A DNA stretch of 64,000 nt from Thalassolituus hydrocarboniclasticus (GCF_025345565.1 NZ_CP054475.1:3575129-3639128), one strand, 5' to 3'; counted from the first letter of the stretch, positions 10,127-30,300 are shown. The notes: generated by a model not told the origin, from the sequence alone. Made by a program: numbers and translations.

Positions 10127-11350
10127 TTATTCGATGATCTTGGCTACAACGCCGGCGCCAACAGTACGACCGCCTTCACGGATCGCAAAACGCAGACCTT
10201 CATCCATCGCGATTGGAGCGATCAGGGTGATGGTCAGCTTAACGTTGTCACCTGGCATTACCATCTCAACGCCTTCTGGCAGCTCACAAGCACCAGTTAC
10301 GTCAGTGGTACGGAAGTAGAACTGTGGACGGTAACCTTTGAAGAATGGAGTGTGACGACCACCTTCATCTTTACCCAGTACGTATACTTCAGATTCGAAC
10401 TTGGTGTGAGGAGTGATAGAACCTGGCTTCGCCAGAACCTGACCACGCTCAACTTCGTCACGCTTGGTACCACGCAGCAGAACACCTACGTTCTCACCAG
10501 CACGGCCTTCGTCCAGGATCTTACGGAACATCTCAACACCGGTACAGGTAGTCTTGATGGTCTCTTTGATACCGATGATGGACAGTTCTTCACCAGTGCG
10601 AACGATACCACGCTCAACACGACCGGTAACAACAGTACCACGACCCTGAATAGAGAATACGTCTTCGATTGGCATCAAGAAGGCGCCGTCGATAGCACGC
10701 TCTGGCTCAGGAATGTAAGAATCCAGAGTTTCTACCAGTTTCTTAACAGCAGACGTACCCATTTCGTTGTCGTCTTCGCCGTTCAGAGCCATCAGAGCAG
10801 AGCCCGGGATGATTGGAGTGTCGTCACCTGGGAAGTCGTATTCAGACAGCAGGTCACGCAGTTCCATTTCAACCAGTTCCAGCATCTCTGCGTATTCTTC
10901 AGAATCGGCACCGCCGCAATCTTCAGCCAGCAGGTCAGCTTTGTTCAGGAATACAACGATGTAAGGTACACCAACCTGACGGGACAGCAGGATGTGTTCA
11001 CGGGTCTGAGGCATTGGGCCGTCAGTAGAACCACATACCAGGATCGCGCCGTCCATCTGCGCAGCACCGGTGATCATGTTTTTAACATAGTCAGCGTGGC
11101 CCGGGCAGTCTACGTGTGCGTAGTGACGGTTCGGAGATTCGTATTCTACGTGGGAGGTAGAAATGGTGATACCACGCTCACGCTCTTCAGGAGCATTGTC
11201 GATACCGTCGAACGCTACCGCTGCACCGCCCCATACTTCGGAACATACGCGGGTCAGAGCCGCAGTCAGAGTGGTTTTACCGTGGTCAACGTGACCAATA
11301 GTACCAACGTTTACGTGGGGTTTTGAACGCTCAAACGTTTCCTTTGCCAC
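10127..11350 (-). CDS. tuf: Elongation factor Tu, copy 1 (GTG start)
   Basis: GTPase that delivers aminoacyl-tRNA to the ribosomal A site; 407 residues. The start is the GTG at 11350 with a good TGAGGA site 7 nt upstream. An ATG further out at 11428 adds a leader peptide found on neither other copy. GTPase motifs: GHVDHGKT (19-26), RGITI (59-63), DCPGH (81-85) and NKAD (136-139). NKAD is followed by a segment (140-156) about ten residues longer than in E. coli. Domains II and III are canonical. The gene has its own promoter and terminator. The protein is identical to copies 2 and 3. Confidence 0.98.
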   Translation of the reverse strand: MAKETFERSKPHVNVGTIGHVDHGKTTLTAALTRVCSEVWGGAAVAFDGIDNAPEERERGITISTSHVEYESPNRHYAHVDCPGHADYVKNMITGAAQMDGAILVCGSTDGPMPQTREHILLSRQVGVPYIVVFLNKADLLAEDCGGADSEEYAEMLELVEMELRDLLSEYDFPGDDTPIIPGSALMALNGEDDNEMGTSAVKKLVETLDSYIPEPERAIDGAFLMPIEDVFSIQGRGTVVTGRVERGIVRTGEELSIIGIKETIKTTCTGVEMFRKILDEGRAGENVGVLLRGTKRDEVERGQVLAKPGSITPHTKFESEVYVLGKDEGGRHTPFFKGYRPQFYFRTTDVTGACELPEGVEMVMPGDNVKLTITLIAPIAMDEGLRFAIREGGRTVGAGVVAKIIE

Positions 11351-11423
11351 AGCCAAGTCCTCATAAAAGTCTGATGATCCGGCGGGCAGGATCCGTAATC
11401 CTGGCACGCCCATAAGGGCCGCA

Positions 11424-11451
11424 ATCATACCCCGGAAGGCAAAACTGTCAA
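11424..11451 (-). promoter_or_regulatory. Sigma-70 promoter of tuf copy 1
   Basis: Minus strand: -35 TTGACA (11446-11451), 16-bp spacer, -10 TATGAT (11424-11429). The roughly 70-nt leader contains GC-rich inverted repeats between 11380 and 11420. The strength fits a highly expressed gene and makes copy 1 independent of fusA and tuf copy 2. Confidence 0.8.
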
Positions 11452-11662
11452 CTCCCGGCCCATTATTTCAGCAAAGAGGCAACAGTAATGAGCCAATAAC
11501 CGCGCAACACGGATAACAAAACGACTGAAATTGCTTATTTTTCAGTCTGTGGTGCAAATTTCTTGGTAAAACCTGCCCCTGCGGATCAAAAACGACGAGA
11601 AAAAGGAGGAGAAAACAGGTAAAGTAGCGCGCGAATTTTGTCTCTGCTAACCGAGTAATGTT
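11452..11662 (+). other. Leader region of the second EF-G gene
   Basis: This 211-bp stretch between the divergent tuf copy 1 and EF-G2 genes holds no gene. It has a hairpin (GACTGAAA at 11523-11530 with TTTCAGTC at 11540-11547). It also has a strong Shine-Dalgarno-like AAAAGGAGGA (11601-11610) that is not followed by a start codon at usable distance. I see no convincing sigma-70 pair on the plus strand. Confidence 0.5.
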
Positions 11663-13750
11663 ATGACAGATCTTTCCTTATACAGAAACATTGGTATTTT
11701 CGCCCACGTTGACGCGGGCAAAACGACCACCACCGAACGAATCCTGAAGCTGACCGGCAAGATTCACAAACTGGGCGAAACCCACGAAGGTGAATCTACT
11801 ACCGACTTTATGGAACAGGAAGCTGAGCGCGGTATTACCATTCAGTCTGCGGCCGTCAGCTGCTTCTGGAAAGGTCACCGCTTCAACGTTATTGACACCC
11901 CTGGACACGTTGACTTCACCGTTGAAGTATATCGTTCCCTGAAAGTACTGGACGGTGGTATCGGTGTATTCTGTGGTTCCGGCGGTGTAGAGCCTCAGTC
12001 CGAAACCAACTGGCGTTATGCTAACGACTCAGAAGTATCCCGTCTGATTTTCGTGAACAAGCTGGACCGTATTGGTGCCGACTTCTTCCGTGTAGTTGAT
12101 CAGGTGAAAAACGTACTGGCAGCCAACCCACTGGTTATGGTTCTGCCAATCGGCCGTGAAGATGAGTTCGTTGGCGTTGTTGACCTGCTGACCCGTCAGG
12201 CTTACGTATGGGATGACTCTGGTCTGCCAGAAAACTACACCGTACAGGACGTGCCAGCCGATATGGTTGACGACGTTGAAATGTACCGTGAACAGCTGAT
12301 CGAATCTGCGGTTGAGATGGACGACGATCTGATGATGGCTTACATGGATGGTGAAGAACCTTCTATTGAAGACATCAAGCGTTGCGTCCGTATCGGTACC
12401 CGCGACCTGAAATTCTTCCCTACCTTCTGTGGTTCTGCCTTCAAAAACAAAGGTATGCAGCTGGTACTGGACGCAGTTGTAGATTACCTGCCGGCTCCTA
12501 CTGAAGTTGAGCCTCAGGATCTGACCGACGAAGAAGGTAACCCGACTGGCCAGAAAGCTATCGTTTCTGCCGAAGAGCCACTGCGCGCTCTGGCGTTCAA
12601 GATCATGGACGACCGTTTCGGCGCCCTGACCTTCGTACGTATCTACTCCGGTGTTATGAAGAAAGGCGATACCGTACTGAACAGCTTCACCGGTAAAACT
12701 GAGCGTATTGGCCGCATGTGTGAAATGCACGCCGACCAGCGCAGTGAACTGGAATACGCGCAGGCTGGTGACATCATCGCCGTTGTGGGTATGAAGAACG
12801 TACAGACTGGTCACACCCTGTGTGATCCGAAGAACCCATGTACTCTGGAAGCCATGGTGTTCCCTGAGCCGGTAATCTCTATCGCTGTGCAGCCGAAAGA
12901 CAAGAGCATGGTCGATAAGATGGGTATTGCAATCGGTAAGATGGTTGCTGAAGACCCGACCTTCCAGGTTGAAACCGATGAAGATTCAGGCGAAACCATC
13001 CTGAAAGGTATGGGCGAACTGCACCTGGATATTAAAGTAGACATCCTGAAGCGTACTCACGGTGTTGAACTGATCGTTGGTCAGCCACAGGTTGCTTACC
13101 GTGAAACCATCACCAAAGCGATCGAAGACAGCTACACCCACAAGAAGCAGTCTGGTGGTTCTGGTCAGTACGGTAAGATCGACTACCGCATCCGTCCTGC
13201 TGAGCCAGGTACCGGCTTCGCGTTCAAGTCAGTGGTTGTTGGCGGTAACGTACCGAAAGAATTCTGGCCTGCGGTTGAGAAAGGCTTCCGCGTAATGATG
13301 GACGAAGGTCCTCTGGCTGGCTTCCCGGTACTGGACGTTGAAGTTGAACTGTTCGACGGTTCTTACCACGCGGTTGACTCCTCAGCCATCGCGTTCGAAA
13401 TCGCTGCTAAAGGCGCTTTCCGTCAGTCCATGCCAAAAGCCGGCGCTCAGCTGCTGGAACCAATCATGAAGGTTGACGTGTTCACTCCGGAAGACAACGT
13501 GGGTGACGTTATCGGTGACCTGAACCGTCGTCGCGGTATGATCAAAGACCAGGAAGCTGGTGCTACCGGCGTTCGCGTAAAAGCAGACGTTCCGCTGTCC
13601 GAAATGTTCGGCTACATCGGCCACCTGCGTACCATCACTTCTGGCCGCGGTCAGTTCTCGATGGAATTCTCTCACTACATGCCATGTCCGGCTAACGTAG
13701 CAGAGAAAGTAATCGCTGAAGCCAAAGCCCGTAAAGAAGCAGATAAGTAA
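11663..13750 (+). CDS. fusA2: Second elongation factor G (EF-G2 type)
   Basis: Translocation/recycling GTPase of the EF-G family, 695 residues. The G1 motif [15 protein letters not shown] is at the N-terminus, followed by [17 protein letters not shown] and [10 protein letters not shown]. Domains II-V follow through to [21 protein letters not shown]. It differs from the canonical FusA encoded at 15254-17347 at many positions, so it is a paralogue and not a recent copy. It is transcribed opposite to everything around it and flanked by two tuf copies in direct orientation. The start has only a weak GAG ribosome-binding site. Whether it acts in translocation, ribosome recycling or stress is not shown by the sequence. 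Confidence 0.95.
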   Translation: MTDLSLYRNIGIFAHVDAGKTTTTERILKLTGKIHKLGETHEGESTTDFMEQEAERGITIQSAAVSCFWKGHRFNVIDTPGHVDFTVEVYRSLKVLDGGIGVFCGSGGVEPQSETNWRYANDSEVSRLIFVNKLDRIGADFFRVVDQVKNVLAANPLVMVLPIGREDEFVGVVDLLTRQAYVWDDSGLPENYTVQDVPADMVDDVEMYREQLIESAVEMDDDLMMAYMDGEEPSIEDIKRCVRIGTRDLKFFPTFCGSAFKNKGMQLVLDAVVDYLPAPTEVEPQDLTDEEGNPTGQKAIVSAEEPLRALAFKIMDDRFGALTFVRIYSGVMKKGDTVLNSFTGKTERIGRMCEMHADQRSELEYAQAGDIIAVVGMKNVQTGHTLCDPKNPCTLEAMVFPEPVISIAVQPKDKSMVDKMGIAIGKMVAEDPTFQVETDEDSGETILKGMGELHLDIKVDILKRTHGVELIVGQPQVAYRETITKAIEDSYTHKKQSGGSGQYGKIDYRIRPAEPGTGFAFKSVVVGGNVPKEFWPAVEKGFRVMMDEGPLAGFPVLDVEVELFDGSYHAVDSSAIAFEIAAKGAFRQSMPKAGAQLLEPIMKVDVFTPEDNVGDVIGDLNRRRGMIKDQEAGATGVRVKADVPLSEMFGYIGHLRTITSGRGQFSMEFSHYMPCPANVAEKVIAEAKARKEADK

Positions 13751-13769
13751 TTAACTGCTGATAAAAAAG

Positions 13770-13802
13770 AACCCGCCCGGTGTAAGCCGTGCGGGTTTTT
13801 TT
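13770..13802 (+). terminator. Terminator of the second EF-G gene
   Basis: Stem AACCCGC / GCGGGTT with an internal loop, followed by a run of seven T on the plus strand, 20 nt after the stop codon of the EF-G2 gene. Confidence 0.85.
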
Positions 13803-13852
13803 ATTGCCTGCGCACTGCCAAGCAACAAAATGACGAAGCGACAAATCACAGG

Positions 13853-13985
13853 CATAAAAAAGCCCGCATAATGCGGACTTCAGACGTACTATGCTAGCCA
13901 GCCTACAGACTCAGGCGGTCACAGATAATCCGCTCAGAATCCAGAGACAGGCATAAAAAAACCGGGCAGAGCCCGGTTCTTTTTT
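13853..13985 (-). terminator. Two successive terminators downstream of tuf copy 2
   Basis: Reading on the minus strand, the first hairpin AACCGGGC-loop-GCCCGGTT (13960-13978) is followed by a U-run at 13954-13959. A second hairpin (GTCCGCAT / ATGCGGGC, 13859-13878) also ends in U residues. Together they insulate the str operon from the convergent EF-G2 gene. Confidence 0.8.
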
Positions 13986-14001
13986 ATAGCAGGATATCGA
14001 A

Positions 14002-15225
14002 TTATTCGATGATCTTAGCTACAACGCCGGCGCCAACAGTACGACCGCCTTCACGGATCGCAAAACGCAGACCTTCATCCATCGCGATTGGAGCGATCAG
14101 GGTGATGGTCAGCTTAACGTTGTCACCTGGCATTACCATCTCAACGCCCTCTGGCAGCTCACAAGCACCAGTTACGTCAGTGGTACGGAAGTAGAACTGT
14201 GGACGGTAACCTTTGAAGAATGGAGTGTGACGACCACCTTCATCTTTACCCAGCACGTATACTTCAGATTCGAACTTGGTGTGAGGAGTGATAGAACCTG
14301 GCTTCGCCAGAACCTGGCCACGCTCAACTTCGTCACGCTTGGTACCACGCAGCAGAACACCTACGTTCTCACCAGCACGGCCTTCGTCCAGGATCTTACG
14401 GAACATCTCAACACCGGTACAGGTAGTCTTGATGGTCTCTTTGATACCGATGATGGACAGTTCTTCACCAGTGCGAACGATACCACGCTCAACACGACCG
14501 GTAACAACAGTACCACGACCCTGGATAGAGAATACGTCTTCGATTGGCATCAGGAAGGCGCCGTCGATAGCACGCTCTGGCTCAGGGATGTAAGAATCCA
14601 GAGTTTCTACCAGTTTCTTAACAGCAGACGTACCCATTTCGTTGTCGTCTTCGCCGTTCAGAGCCATCAGAGCAGAGCCCGGGATGATTGGAGTGTCGTC
14701 GCCTGGGAAGTCGTATTCAGACAGCAGGTCACGCAGTTCCATTTCAACCAGTTCCAGCATCTCTGCGTATTCTTCAGAATCGGCACCGCCGCAATCTTCA
14801 GCCAGCAGGTCTGCTTTGTTCAGGAATACAACGATGTAAGGTACACCAACCTGACGGGACAGCAGGATGTGTTCACGGGTCTGAGGCATTGGGCCGTCAG
14901 TAGAACCACATACCAGGATCGCGCCGTCCATCTGCGCAGCACCGGTGATCATGTTTTTAACATAGTCAGCGTGACCCGGGCAGTCTACGTGTGCGTAGTG
15001 ACGGTTCGGAGATTCGTATTCTACGTGGGAGGTAGAAATGGTGATACCACGCTCACGCTCTTCAGGAGCATTGTCGATACCGTCGAACGCTACCGCTGCA
15101 CCGCCCCATACTTCGGAACATACGCGGGTCAGAGCCGCAGTCAGAGTGGTTTTACCGTGGTCAACGTGACCGATAGTACCCACGTTTACGTGGGGTTTGG
15201 AACGTTCAAACGTTTCCTTAGCCAT
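14002..15225 (-). CDS. tuf: Elongation factor Tu, copy 2 (str operon)
   Basis: Same 407-residue EF-Tu as copies 1 and 3, with motifs GHVDHGKT (19-26), DCPGH (81-85) and NKAD (136-139) and the extra acidic segment after NKAD. At nucleotide level I see only about a dozen scattered, mostly silent differences from copy 1, which points to recent gene conversion. ATG start with GAGGTG upstream, 28 nt after fusA, so this is the classical str-operon tuf. Confidence 0.98.
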   Translation of the reverse strand: MAKETFERSKPHVNVGTIGHVDHGKTTLTAALTRVCSEVWGGAAVAFDGIDNAPEERERGITISTSHVEYESPNRHYAHVDCPGHADYVKNMITGAAQMDGAILVCGSTDGPMPQTREHILLSRQVGVPYIVVFLNKADLLAEDCGGADSEEYAEMLELVEMELRDLLSEYDFPGDDTPIIPGSALMALNGEDDNEMGTSAVKKLVETLDSYIPEPERAIDGAFLMPIEDVFSIQGRGTVVTGRVERGIVRTGEELSIIGIKETIKTTCTGVEMFRKILDEGRAGENVGVLLRGTKRDEVERGQVLAKPGSITPHTKFESEVYVLGKDEGGRHTPFFKGYRPQFYFRTTDVTGACELPEGVEMVMPGDNVKLTITLIAPIAMDEGLRFAIREGGRTVGAGVVAKIIE

Positions 15226-15253
15226 AGAACACCTCGTTCAATATCGTAAATGA

Positions 15254-17347
15254 TTAAGCTCTTGTAATAATTGCTTCGGCCACACTGGATGGTGCTTCCG
15301 AATATTTTTCAAATTCCATGGAATAGGTCGCACGGCCCTGAGAGGCGGAGCGCAGATCGGTTGCATAACCGAACATCTCTGCCAATGGCACGCTGGCATC
15401 AACCACCTTGCCTGAAGGGGTATCATCCATTCCAGAAATCAAGCCACGACGACGATTCAGGTCGCCCACCACATCACCCATGTAATCTTCAGGGGTTACA
15501 ACTTCAACTTTCATCATTGGCTCAAGCAGCACGGCTTTGCCCTTCTCTGAAAGTTGTTTTGTGGCTTGTGAGGCAGCAATTTTAAATGCCATCTCATTCG
15601 AGTCAACGTCATGGTATGAGCCGTCGATCAGCGTCGCTTTCAGGCCCAGTAATGGGTAACCCGCCAGAACACCGTTCTTCATCTGCTCAGCAATACCTTT
15701 TTCAACCGCCGGGATGTATTCACGCGGAATTGCACCACCAACGATTTCGTTAACAAACTCCAGCCCTTCCTGCTCGGATGGCTCGAATCTGATAACAACA
15801 TGACCATACTGGCCACGCCCACCGGACTGCTTGGCGAACTTGTTGTTGATCTCTACCGTGGCAGTGATCTTTTCACGGTAAGCAACCTGAGGCTTACCAA
15901 CGTTCGCTTCCACTTTGAACTCACGACGCATGCGGTCGACGATAATGTCCAGGTGTAACTCACCCATACCGGAGATAATGGTCTGGCCGGTTTCTTCGTC
16001 GGTTTCGACACGGAAGGACGGGTCTTCCTGAGCAAGTTTGCCCAGTGCAATGCCCATCTTTTCCTGGTCTGCTTGCGACTTAGGCTCAACCGCAACCGAA
16101 ATTACCGGATCCGGGAATTCCATGCGCTCGAGGGTGATGCGCTTGTCCTGATCACACAGGGTATCCCCGGTAGTGACATCTTTCAGGCCAATCAGTGCGG
16201 CAATATCACCGGCACGCACTTCTTTAATTTCTTCACGGGCATTGGCGTGCATCTGCACCATACGGCCAACACGCTCGCGCTTACCTTTTACCGGATTGTA
16301 AACAGCATCTCCGGACTGCAGCACCCCGGAATAAACACGGATAAACGTCAGGGTACCAACAAAGGGGTCGGTGGCAATTTTAAATGCCAGCGCAGAAAAC
16401 GGCTCTTCATCAGATGCTTCACGAACCGCAACGGTTTCAGCTGCATCATCAAGAATACCTTCGATCGCTTTTACTTCGGTCGGGGATGGCATGAACTCAA
16501 CAACAGCGTCCAGTACCGCCTGCACACCTTTATTTTTAAAGGCAGAACCACAGGTGACCAATACGATCTCGCCGGCCAGCGTCTGTTGACGCAGCGCAGC
16601 TTTAATTTCGTCCTCGGAAAGCTCTTCGCCTTCGAGGTATTTATTCATCAGCTCATCATTGGCTTCGGCGGCCGCTTCAATCAGCTTCTCGCGCCATTCA
16701 GCAGCGACATCGGCCAGTTCTGCCGGGATCTCGTCATAACTGAAGGTCATGCCCTGATCAGTATCATTCCAGCTGATGGCTTTCATTTTGATCAGGTCAA
16801 CAACGCCACGGAAATTGTCTTCCGCACCGATGTTGATCTGAATAGGTACAGCATTGGCGTTGAGACGATCTTTAAGTTGCTTAACAACCATAAAGAAGTC
16901 TGCACCGGCGCGGTCCATCTTGTTCACGAAGACCATACGCGGTACTTCGTACTTGTTGGCCTGACGCCATACAGTCTCAGTCTGAGGCTGTACGCCCGAG
17001 GATCCACACAGCACCACCACCGCACCATCCAGAACCCGCAAAGAACGTTCTACTTCAATAGTGAAGTCAACGTGCCCCGGGGTATCAATGATGTTGATAC
17101 GGTGTTGCTCGAACTGTTGCGCCATGCCCGACCAGAAACAGGTGGTAGCAGCAGAAGTAATGGTAATACCACGCTCCTGCTCCTGCTCCATCCAGTCCAT
17201 TGTGGCTGCGCCATCATGCACCTCACCAAGCTTGTGAGAAACACCGGTGTAAAACAGTACTCGCTCCGTGGTTGTGGTTTTACCCGCATCCACGTGAGCA
17301 CAAATACCAATGTTGCGGTAACGCTCAATGGGAGTTGTGCGTGCCAC
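15254..17347 (-). CDS. fusA: Elongation factor G (canonical)
   Basis: Main translocase GTPase, 697 residues. It begins [23 protein letters not shown] and carries [18 protein letters not shown] and [10 protein letters not shown], then the domain IV/V sequence [14 protein letters not shown]. Str operon between rpsG and tuf copy 2. The fusidic-acid-related regions look ordinary, with no insertion. Confidence 0.98.
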   Translation of the reverse strand: MARTTPIERYRNIGICAHVDAGKTTTTERVLFYTGVSHKLGEVHDGAATMDWMEQEQERGITITSAATTCFWSGMAQQFEQHRINIIDTPGHVDFTIEVERSLRVLDGAVVVLCGSSGVQPQTETVWRQANKYEVPRMVFVNKMDRAGADFFMVVKQLKDRLNANAVPIQINIGAEDNFRGVVDLIKMKAISWNDTDQGMTFSYDEIPAELADVAAEWREKLIEAAAEANDELMNKYLEGEELSEDEIKAALRQQTLAGEIVLVTCGSAFKNKGVQAVLDAVVEFMPSPTEVKAIEGILDDAAETVAVREASDEEPFSALAFKIATDPFVGTLTFIRVYSGVLQSGDAVYNPVKGKRERVGRMVQMHANAREEIKEVRAGDIAALIGLKDVTTGDTLCDQDKRITLERMEFPDPVISVAVEPKSQADQEKMGIALGKLAQEDPSFRVETDEETGQTIISGMGELHLDIIVDRMRREFKVEANVGKPQVAYREKITATVEINNKFAKQSGGRGQYGHVVIRFEPSEQEGLEFVNEIVGGAIPREYIPAVEKGIAEQMKNGVLAGYPLLGLKATLIDGSYHDVDSNEMAFKIAASQATKQLSEKGKAVLLEPMMKVEVVTPEDYMGDVVGDLNRRRGLISGMDDTPSGKVVDASVPLAEMFGYATDLRSASQGRATYSMEFEKYSEAPSSVAEAIITRA

Positions 17348-17366
17348 TGTGCAGTCCTCGAATCAA

Positions 17367-17861
<495 letters not shown>

Positions 17862-17923
17862 TCAGTCTGAGCATCCTGATTCAACGATCAACTCAGCCTT
17901 ACTCTTATCCAAGTCTTAAGAAA

Positions 17924-18298
17924 TTATTTCTTAGGACGTTTTGCACCGTACTTAGAACGGGCTTGTTTACGATTCGCAACACCGGAAGTATCCAGAGAGC
18001 CGCGAACAGTGTGGTAACGAACACCTGGCAAGTCTTTTACACGACCGCCACGGATCAGAACAACACTGTGTTCCTGCAGGTTGTGACCTTCACCACCGAT
18101 GTAGGAAGACACTTCGAAACCATTCGTCAAACGCACACGACATACTTTACGCAGTGCCGAGTTAGGCTTTTTCGGAGTGGTAGTATATACACGGGTACAT
18201 ACGCCACGACGCTGAGGACACGCCTGCAGTGCAGGTACGTCACTCTTAGCCACTTTGCGTTTACGAGGCTGACGAACCAACTGGTTGATTGTAGCCAT
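17924..18298 (-). CDS. rpsL: 30S ribosomal protein S12
   Basis: Decoding-centre protein, 124 residues; first gene of the str operon. Lys43 in [13 protein letters not shown] and the lysine of [11 protein letters not shown] (Lys88 by family numbering) are both wild type, so the gene shows no sign of the usual streptomycin-resistance substitutions. Confidence 0.98.
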   Translation of the reverse strand: MATINQLVRQPRKRKVAKSDVPALQACPQRRGVCTRVYTTTPKKPNSALRKVCRVRLTNGFEVSSYIGGEGHNLQEHSVVLIRGGRVKDLPGVRYHTVRGSLDTSGVANRKQARSKYGAKRPKK

Positions 18299-18363
18299 TT
18301 AGCAAACTCCAATTATCACTAACAAAAACGCCAGAAAATTCTGACGCAATAAAAGGGGCCGGA

Positions 18364-18392
18364 AGGATAATCCTCCCAGCCCCAGTCGTCAA
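18364..18392 (-). promoter_or_regulatory. Sigma-70 promoter of the str operon
   Basis: Minus strand: -35 TTGACG (18387-18392), 17-bp spacer, -10 TATCCT (18364-18369), located between the rpoC stop and rpsL. The early transcript carries a GC-rich partial inverted repeat (GGGGCTGGGAGGATTATCC region), followed by about 60 nt of leader to the rpsL ATG. Confidence 0.7.
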
Positions 18393-18419
18393 GCCATTGA
18401 TTGTTTTACAACCAATGAC

Positions 18420-22643
<4,224 letters not shown>

Positions 22644-22704
22644 ATTTTGCTCCGTTTGGAGTCAGGCTCAGGCGGCTTCCGCCACCTGAACACTGCTCAT
22701 CCGC

Positions 22705-26778
<4,074 letters not shown>

Positions 26779-26887
26779 CAGTTATCCCCGGACTGTTTCC
26801 TCGATTGGGCGTTACACCCATGGCTCAAGGACTTGCCTTGCGTTTGAACCCAGCAGTATGCCAGCGTGCTCACGAATTCCATAACGT

Positions 26888-26920
26888 GAAAAAGGCCGAC
26901 GGGAAAAACCCGTCAGCCGG
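26888..26920 (-). terminator. Attenuator-type hairpin between rplL and rpoB
   Basis: Minus strand: stem GGCTGACGGG / CCCGTCGGCC with a loop of about seven bases and a following run of five U, in the 195-nt rplL-rpoB gap. This is where E. coli also has a partial terminator that lowers rpoBC transcription relative to the ribosomal proteins. Its partial nature here is inferred from that homology. Confidence 0.75.
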
Positions 26921-26973
26921 TTGCCGCGCTCAGAATCTGGCGCGGCAAAAGCATCTTTGCAATGAATTGCAAA

Positions 26974-27348
26974 TTACTTGATCTCGACCAGAGCACCAGC
27001 CGCTTCAAGAGTTGCTTTAGCAGCTTCAGCGTCTTCTTTAGAAACGCCTTCTTTAACAGTTGCTGGAGCGCCATCAACCATTGCTTTAGCTTCTTTCAGG
27101 CCCAGACCAGTCAGTTCACGTACTGCTTTGATTACGTTAACTTTCTTGTCGCCAGCACCGCTCAGGATTACGTCGAATTCTGATTGTGCTTCAGCAGCAC
27201 CAGCGTCGCCGCCAGCAGCTGGACCAGCAACTACTGCAGCTGCAGCAGATACGCCGAATTTTTCTTCCATCGCAGAAACCAGTTCTACAACGTCCATTAC
27301 GGACATTTCAGCGATAGCGTTGATGATATCTTCTTTAGTCAGTGACAT
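26974..27348 (-). CDS. rplL: 50S ribosomal protein L7/L12
   Basis: Stalk protein that recruits translational GTPases; 124 residues. It has the N-terminal dimerisation domain ([20 protein letters not shown]), an alanine/glycine-rich hinge ([15 protein letters not shown]) and the C-terminal factor-binding domain with [20 protein letters not shown]. It is 63 nt downstream of rplJ. Confidence 0.98.
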   Translation of the reverse strand: MSLTKEDIINAIAEMSVMDVVELVSAMEEKFGVSAAAAVVAGPAAGGDAGAAEAQSEFDVILSGAGDKKVNVIKAVRELTGLGLKEAKAMVDGAPATVKEGVSKEDAEAAKATLEAAGALVEIK

Positions 27349-27411
27349 GAGACTATTCCTAAATTTAATGGAGCAAAGTGCTCGTTAAATCGTTGTAAGA
27401 TCCACCTGAAA

Positions 27412-27903
27412 TCAGGCAGCTTGTTCTTTCTGGTCGCGGATAGCAGCAATGGTACGAACCAATTTGCCTGCAGACGCTTCTTTCATGACGCTCATCAGTT
27501 TCGCGATAGCTTCGTCGTAAGTCGGCAGAGTTGCCAGCATGTCGATAGAAACTACGGAACCTTCGAAAGCACCGGCTTTCAGCTCAAACTTGCTGTTCTG
27601 CTTAGCGAAATCCTTAAAGATACGGGCAGCCGCACCTGGATGTTCGGTAGAGAAAGCAATCAGGCTTGGGCCAACGAGGACGTCAGTCAGACACTCGTAT
27701 GGGGTACCTTCAACAGCACGGCGAGCCAGAGTGTTACGGACGACTTTCATCCAAACACCAGCTTCACGTGCTTCTTTACGCAGAGCGGTCATGGCGCCTA
27801 CTGTTACGCCGCGGGAATCCGCAACAACAGCAGACAGAGCACCTTGAGCTGCTTCCTGGACTTCGGCGACAATCGCCTTCTTATCTTCGAGTCCTAAGGC
27901 CAC
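27412..27903 (-). CDS. rplJ: 50S ribosomal protein L10
   Basis: Base of the L7/L12 stalk; 163 residues. It starts with GTG at 27903 with AGGAG 6 nt upstream ([15 protein letters not shown]). The 214-nt leader between rplA and this gene is long enough for the L10-(L7/L12) autoregulatory structure known from E. coli; I did not resolve its fold. Confidence 0.97.
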   Translation of the reverse strand: MALGLEDKKAIVAEVQEAAQGALSAVVADSRGVTVGAMTALRKEAREAGVWMKVVRNTLARRAVEGTPYECLTDVLVGPSLIAFSTEHPGAAARIFKDFAKQNSKFELKAGAFEGSVVSIDMLATLPTYDEAIAKLMSVMKEASAGKLVRTIAAIRDQKEQAA

Positions 27904-28117
27904 GATTAACTCCTAAAAAGTTAAATTGAGCTCAGATGAGCCAGTCTCGGTGTGACAATTCAGAATTCTGAAGGGGCCACACACCATCTACGCAGGAAAT
28001 ATTAAGTGAGGACAAACCAGAGGCTTATCCTCACTCCTGCGGTCTTTGACAGCTGCCGCCTGAATAATGTATCCGGCGACAACCCCAAAGATCGTTTGGT
28101 TAATCAGTCAGCCCGGA

Positions 28118-28813
28118 TTAAAAATCCAGAGAGGAGTGATCAACCACCAAACCAGGACCCATCGTAGTGCTGATGGTCACTTTCTTCATGTAAACGCCTT
28201 TGGCAGAAGAAGGTTTGGCTTTTTTCAGGTCAGCCAGCAGGGCTGTCAGGTTTTCCTGCAGAGCCTGAGCGGTGAAATCCACTTTACCGATGGTGGTGTG
28301 GATAATACCGTTCTTGTCATTGCGGTAACGCACCTGACCTGCTTTGGCATTTTTAACGGCGGTAGCAACGTCTGGAGTTACAGTACCTACTTTCGGGTTT
28401 GGCATCAGGCCACGCGGACCCAGTACCTGACCCAGCATACCTACAACGCGCATTGCATCCGGAGAAGCAATAACAACGTCAAAGTTCAGGTCGCCGCCTT
28501 TGATTTTTTCAGCCAGATCGTCCATACCCACTTCGTCGGCGCCTGCAGCTTTAGCAGCTTCAGCGTTTGCGCCCTGAGTGAATACAGCAACGCGCATGGT
28601 CTTACCGGTGCCGTTTGGCAGTACGGTAGAGCTACGAACGTTCTGATCGGATTTACGTGCATCGATGCCCAGGTTTACGGCAACGTCTACAGATTCTTTG
28701 AACTTAACGGTGGACAGTTCACCCAGCAGAGCAGCTGCATCAGCGAAAGAATATACTTTGCCGGCTTCTACTTTCTCTGCGATTGCCTTCTGGCGCTTAG
28801 TCAGCTTAGCCAT
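28118..28813 (-). CDS. rplA: 50S ribosomal protein L1
   Basis: L1-stalk protein that helps release tRNA from the E site; 231 residues (E. coli 234). It contains [16 protein letters not shown] and the RNA-binding [18 protein letters not shown]. The ATG overlaps the rplK stop by 1 nt (TAATG). L1 is the usual repressor of the rplKA messenger. Confidence 0.98.
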   Translation of the reverse strand: MAKLTKRQKAIAEKVEAGKVYSFADAAALLGELSTVKFKESVDVAVNLGIDARKSDQNVRSSTVLPNGTGKTMRVAVFTQGANAEAAKAAGADEVGMDDLAEKIKGGDLNFDVVIASPDAMRVVGMLGQVLGPRGLMPNPKVGTVTPDVATAVKNAKAGQVRYRNDKNGIIHTTIGKVDFTAQALQENLTALLADLKKAKPSSAKGVYMKKVTISTTMGPGLVVDHSSLDF

Positions 28814-29247
28814 TACTCAACTCCTTCCACGTTCAGACCCATAGCGCGGGCAGAACCAGCGATGGTACGTACCGCTGCATCCATATCGGCTGCAGTCAGG
28901 TCTTTCATTTTAACGTTGGCAATTTCTTCCAGCTGAGCACGGTTAACAGTACCGACTTTCACAGTGTTCGGACGAGCAGAACCACTGGTCAGGCCAGCTG
29001 CTTTTTTCAGCAGGTAAGATGCAGGAGGAGTTTTCAGTTCGAAGGTGAATGAACGGTCACTGTATGCAGTGATGATCACTGGAACTGGCATGCCAGCTTC
29101 CATACCCTGAGTCTGAGCATTGAACGCTTTACAGAATTCCATGATGTTCAGACCTTTCTGACCCAGAGCCGGACCAACTGGTGGACTTGGGTTCGCTTTA
29201 CCAGCTGCAACCTGCAGCTTGATGTAGCCTTCGACTTTCTTAGCCAT
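28813..29247 (-). CDS. rplK: 50S ribosomal protein L11
   Basis: GTPase-centre protein also needed for RelA activation and thiostrepton binding; 144 residues. It starts [20 protein letters not shown], with the proline-rich [20 protein letters not shown] linker region typical of L11. It follows nusG by 87 nt, a gap with a 6-bp hairpin (GACCGG-loop-CCGGTC, near 29308-29323). Confidence 0.98.
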   Translation of the reverse strand: MAKKVEGYIKLQVAAGKANPSPPVGPALGQKGLNIMEFCKAFNAQTQGMEAGMPVPVIITAYSDRSFTFELKTPPASYLLKKAAGLTSGSARPNTVKVGTVNRAQLEEIANVKMKDLTAADMDAAVRTIAGSARAMGLNVEGVE

Positions 29248-29334
29248 GTGTTTTCTCCGAATGGGTATTAGCGCACCGACACACCGACAGGGTTCAGCGC
29301 TCCCCGACCGGAAACCCGGTCATTTATCAAATGC

Positions 29335-29871
29335 TCAGCCTGCTTTTTCGACCTGGGTAAATTCCAGCTCGACCGGCGTCGCACGTCCAAAAATTGTTAC
29401 CGCAACCTGCAGACGGGACTTCTCATAATCCACACCTTCAACCACACCGTTAAAGTCGGCAAACGGACCATCGGTCACGCGCACAACCTCACCTGGCTCG
29501 TAAATGGTTTTATGGGTAGGACGATCTGCACCATCACGCACACGCTGCAGAATGGCATCCGCTTCACGATCAGTGATCGGAGCCGGCTTATCAGCGGTTC
29601 CGCCAATAAAGCCCATGACGCGAGGAGTCTGTTTAACCAGATGCCAGCTCTCGTCATTCATTTCCATCTGTACAAGAACGTAGCCCGGATAGAACTTACG
29701 CTCACTTTTACGCTTCTTGCCTTCGCGAACTTCAACTACTTCTTCAGTAGGAACCAGAATGTCGCCGAAAAAGTCCTGCATACCATGCAGTTCGACGCGC
29801 TCTTTCAGAGCATTCTGTACGCGTTTTTCGTAACCTGAGTAGGCGTGTACAACATACCAGCGCATAGCCAT
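29335..29871 (-). CDS. nusG: Transcription termination/antitermination factor NusG
   Basis: RNA-polymerase-associated factor that couples transcription with Rho and the ribosome; 178 residues. The N-terminal NGN domain begins [19 protein letters not shown], and the C-terminal KOW domain carries [19 protein letters not shown]. Ten nt after secE, the conserved pair. Confidence 0.98.
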   Translation of the reverse strand: MAMRWYVVHAYSGYEKRVQNALKERVELHGMQDFFGDILVPTEEVVEVREGKKRKSERKFYPGYVLVQMEMNDESWHLVKQTPRVMGFIGGTADKPAPITDREADAILQRVRDGADRPTHKTIYEPGEVVRVTDGPFADFNGVVEGVDYEKSRLQVAVTIFGRATPVELEFTQVEKAG

Positions 29872-29881
29872 TTAAAGCTCC

Positions 29882-30250
29882 TCAGCCTACCAGCAACGAA
29901 ACAAGCCAGCCCAGCAGAGAATCAAGACCCCACAGAACCAGCGCCATCAATACAACCACAACAACAACGATCAGAGTGGTCTGCTGCGTCTCCTGACGCG
30001 TCGGCCACACGACCTTGCGGCGCTCCACATTGGCTTCTTTCAGCAATTGCAGGAATGATTTGCCCTGAGTACTGGTGAGCGCAAAACCAGCACTCACAGC
30101 CATCAGAACAACAACACCCAGAACGCGATACAGCAGTGGCATGTCAGCGTAGACATAGTTACCCACAACGGCAGCAGCGAGAAAAGCTGCAGCCAGCAGC
30201 CACTTCAATATATCCAACGGTGATTTACTTGCTTTGCTATCGGTACTCAT
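29882..30250 (-). CDS. secE: Preprotein translocase subunit SecE
   Basis: Membrane clamp of SecY; 122 residues with three predicted membrane segments, as in E. coli. The start is the ATG at 30250 (MSTDSKASKSPLD) with GGGAA upstream. The open frame runs on to 30388, but that extension would translate tRNA-Trp. The conserved cytosolic motif VERRKVVWPTRQETQQTT is present. Confidence 0.96.
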   Translation of the reverse strand: MSTDSKASKSPLDILKWLLAAAFLAAAVVGNYVYADMPLLYRVLGVVVLMAVSAGFALTSTQGKSFLQLLKEANVERRKVVWPTRQETQQTTLIVVVVVVLMALVLWGLDSLLGWLVSLLVG

Positions 30251-30300
30251 CACAATTCCCTGAAGCCAAAAATGGCAGCCGAAGCTGCCATTCAAGAATT

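Noticed and set aside
11351..11428. ATG at 11428 as the start of tuf copy 1
   Set aside because: It would add 26 residues found in no other EF-Tu and lies within the -10 element of the promoter; the GTG at 11350 has a good ribosome-binding site.
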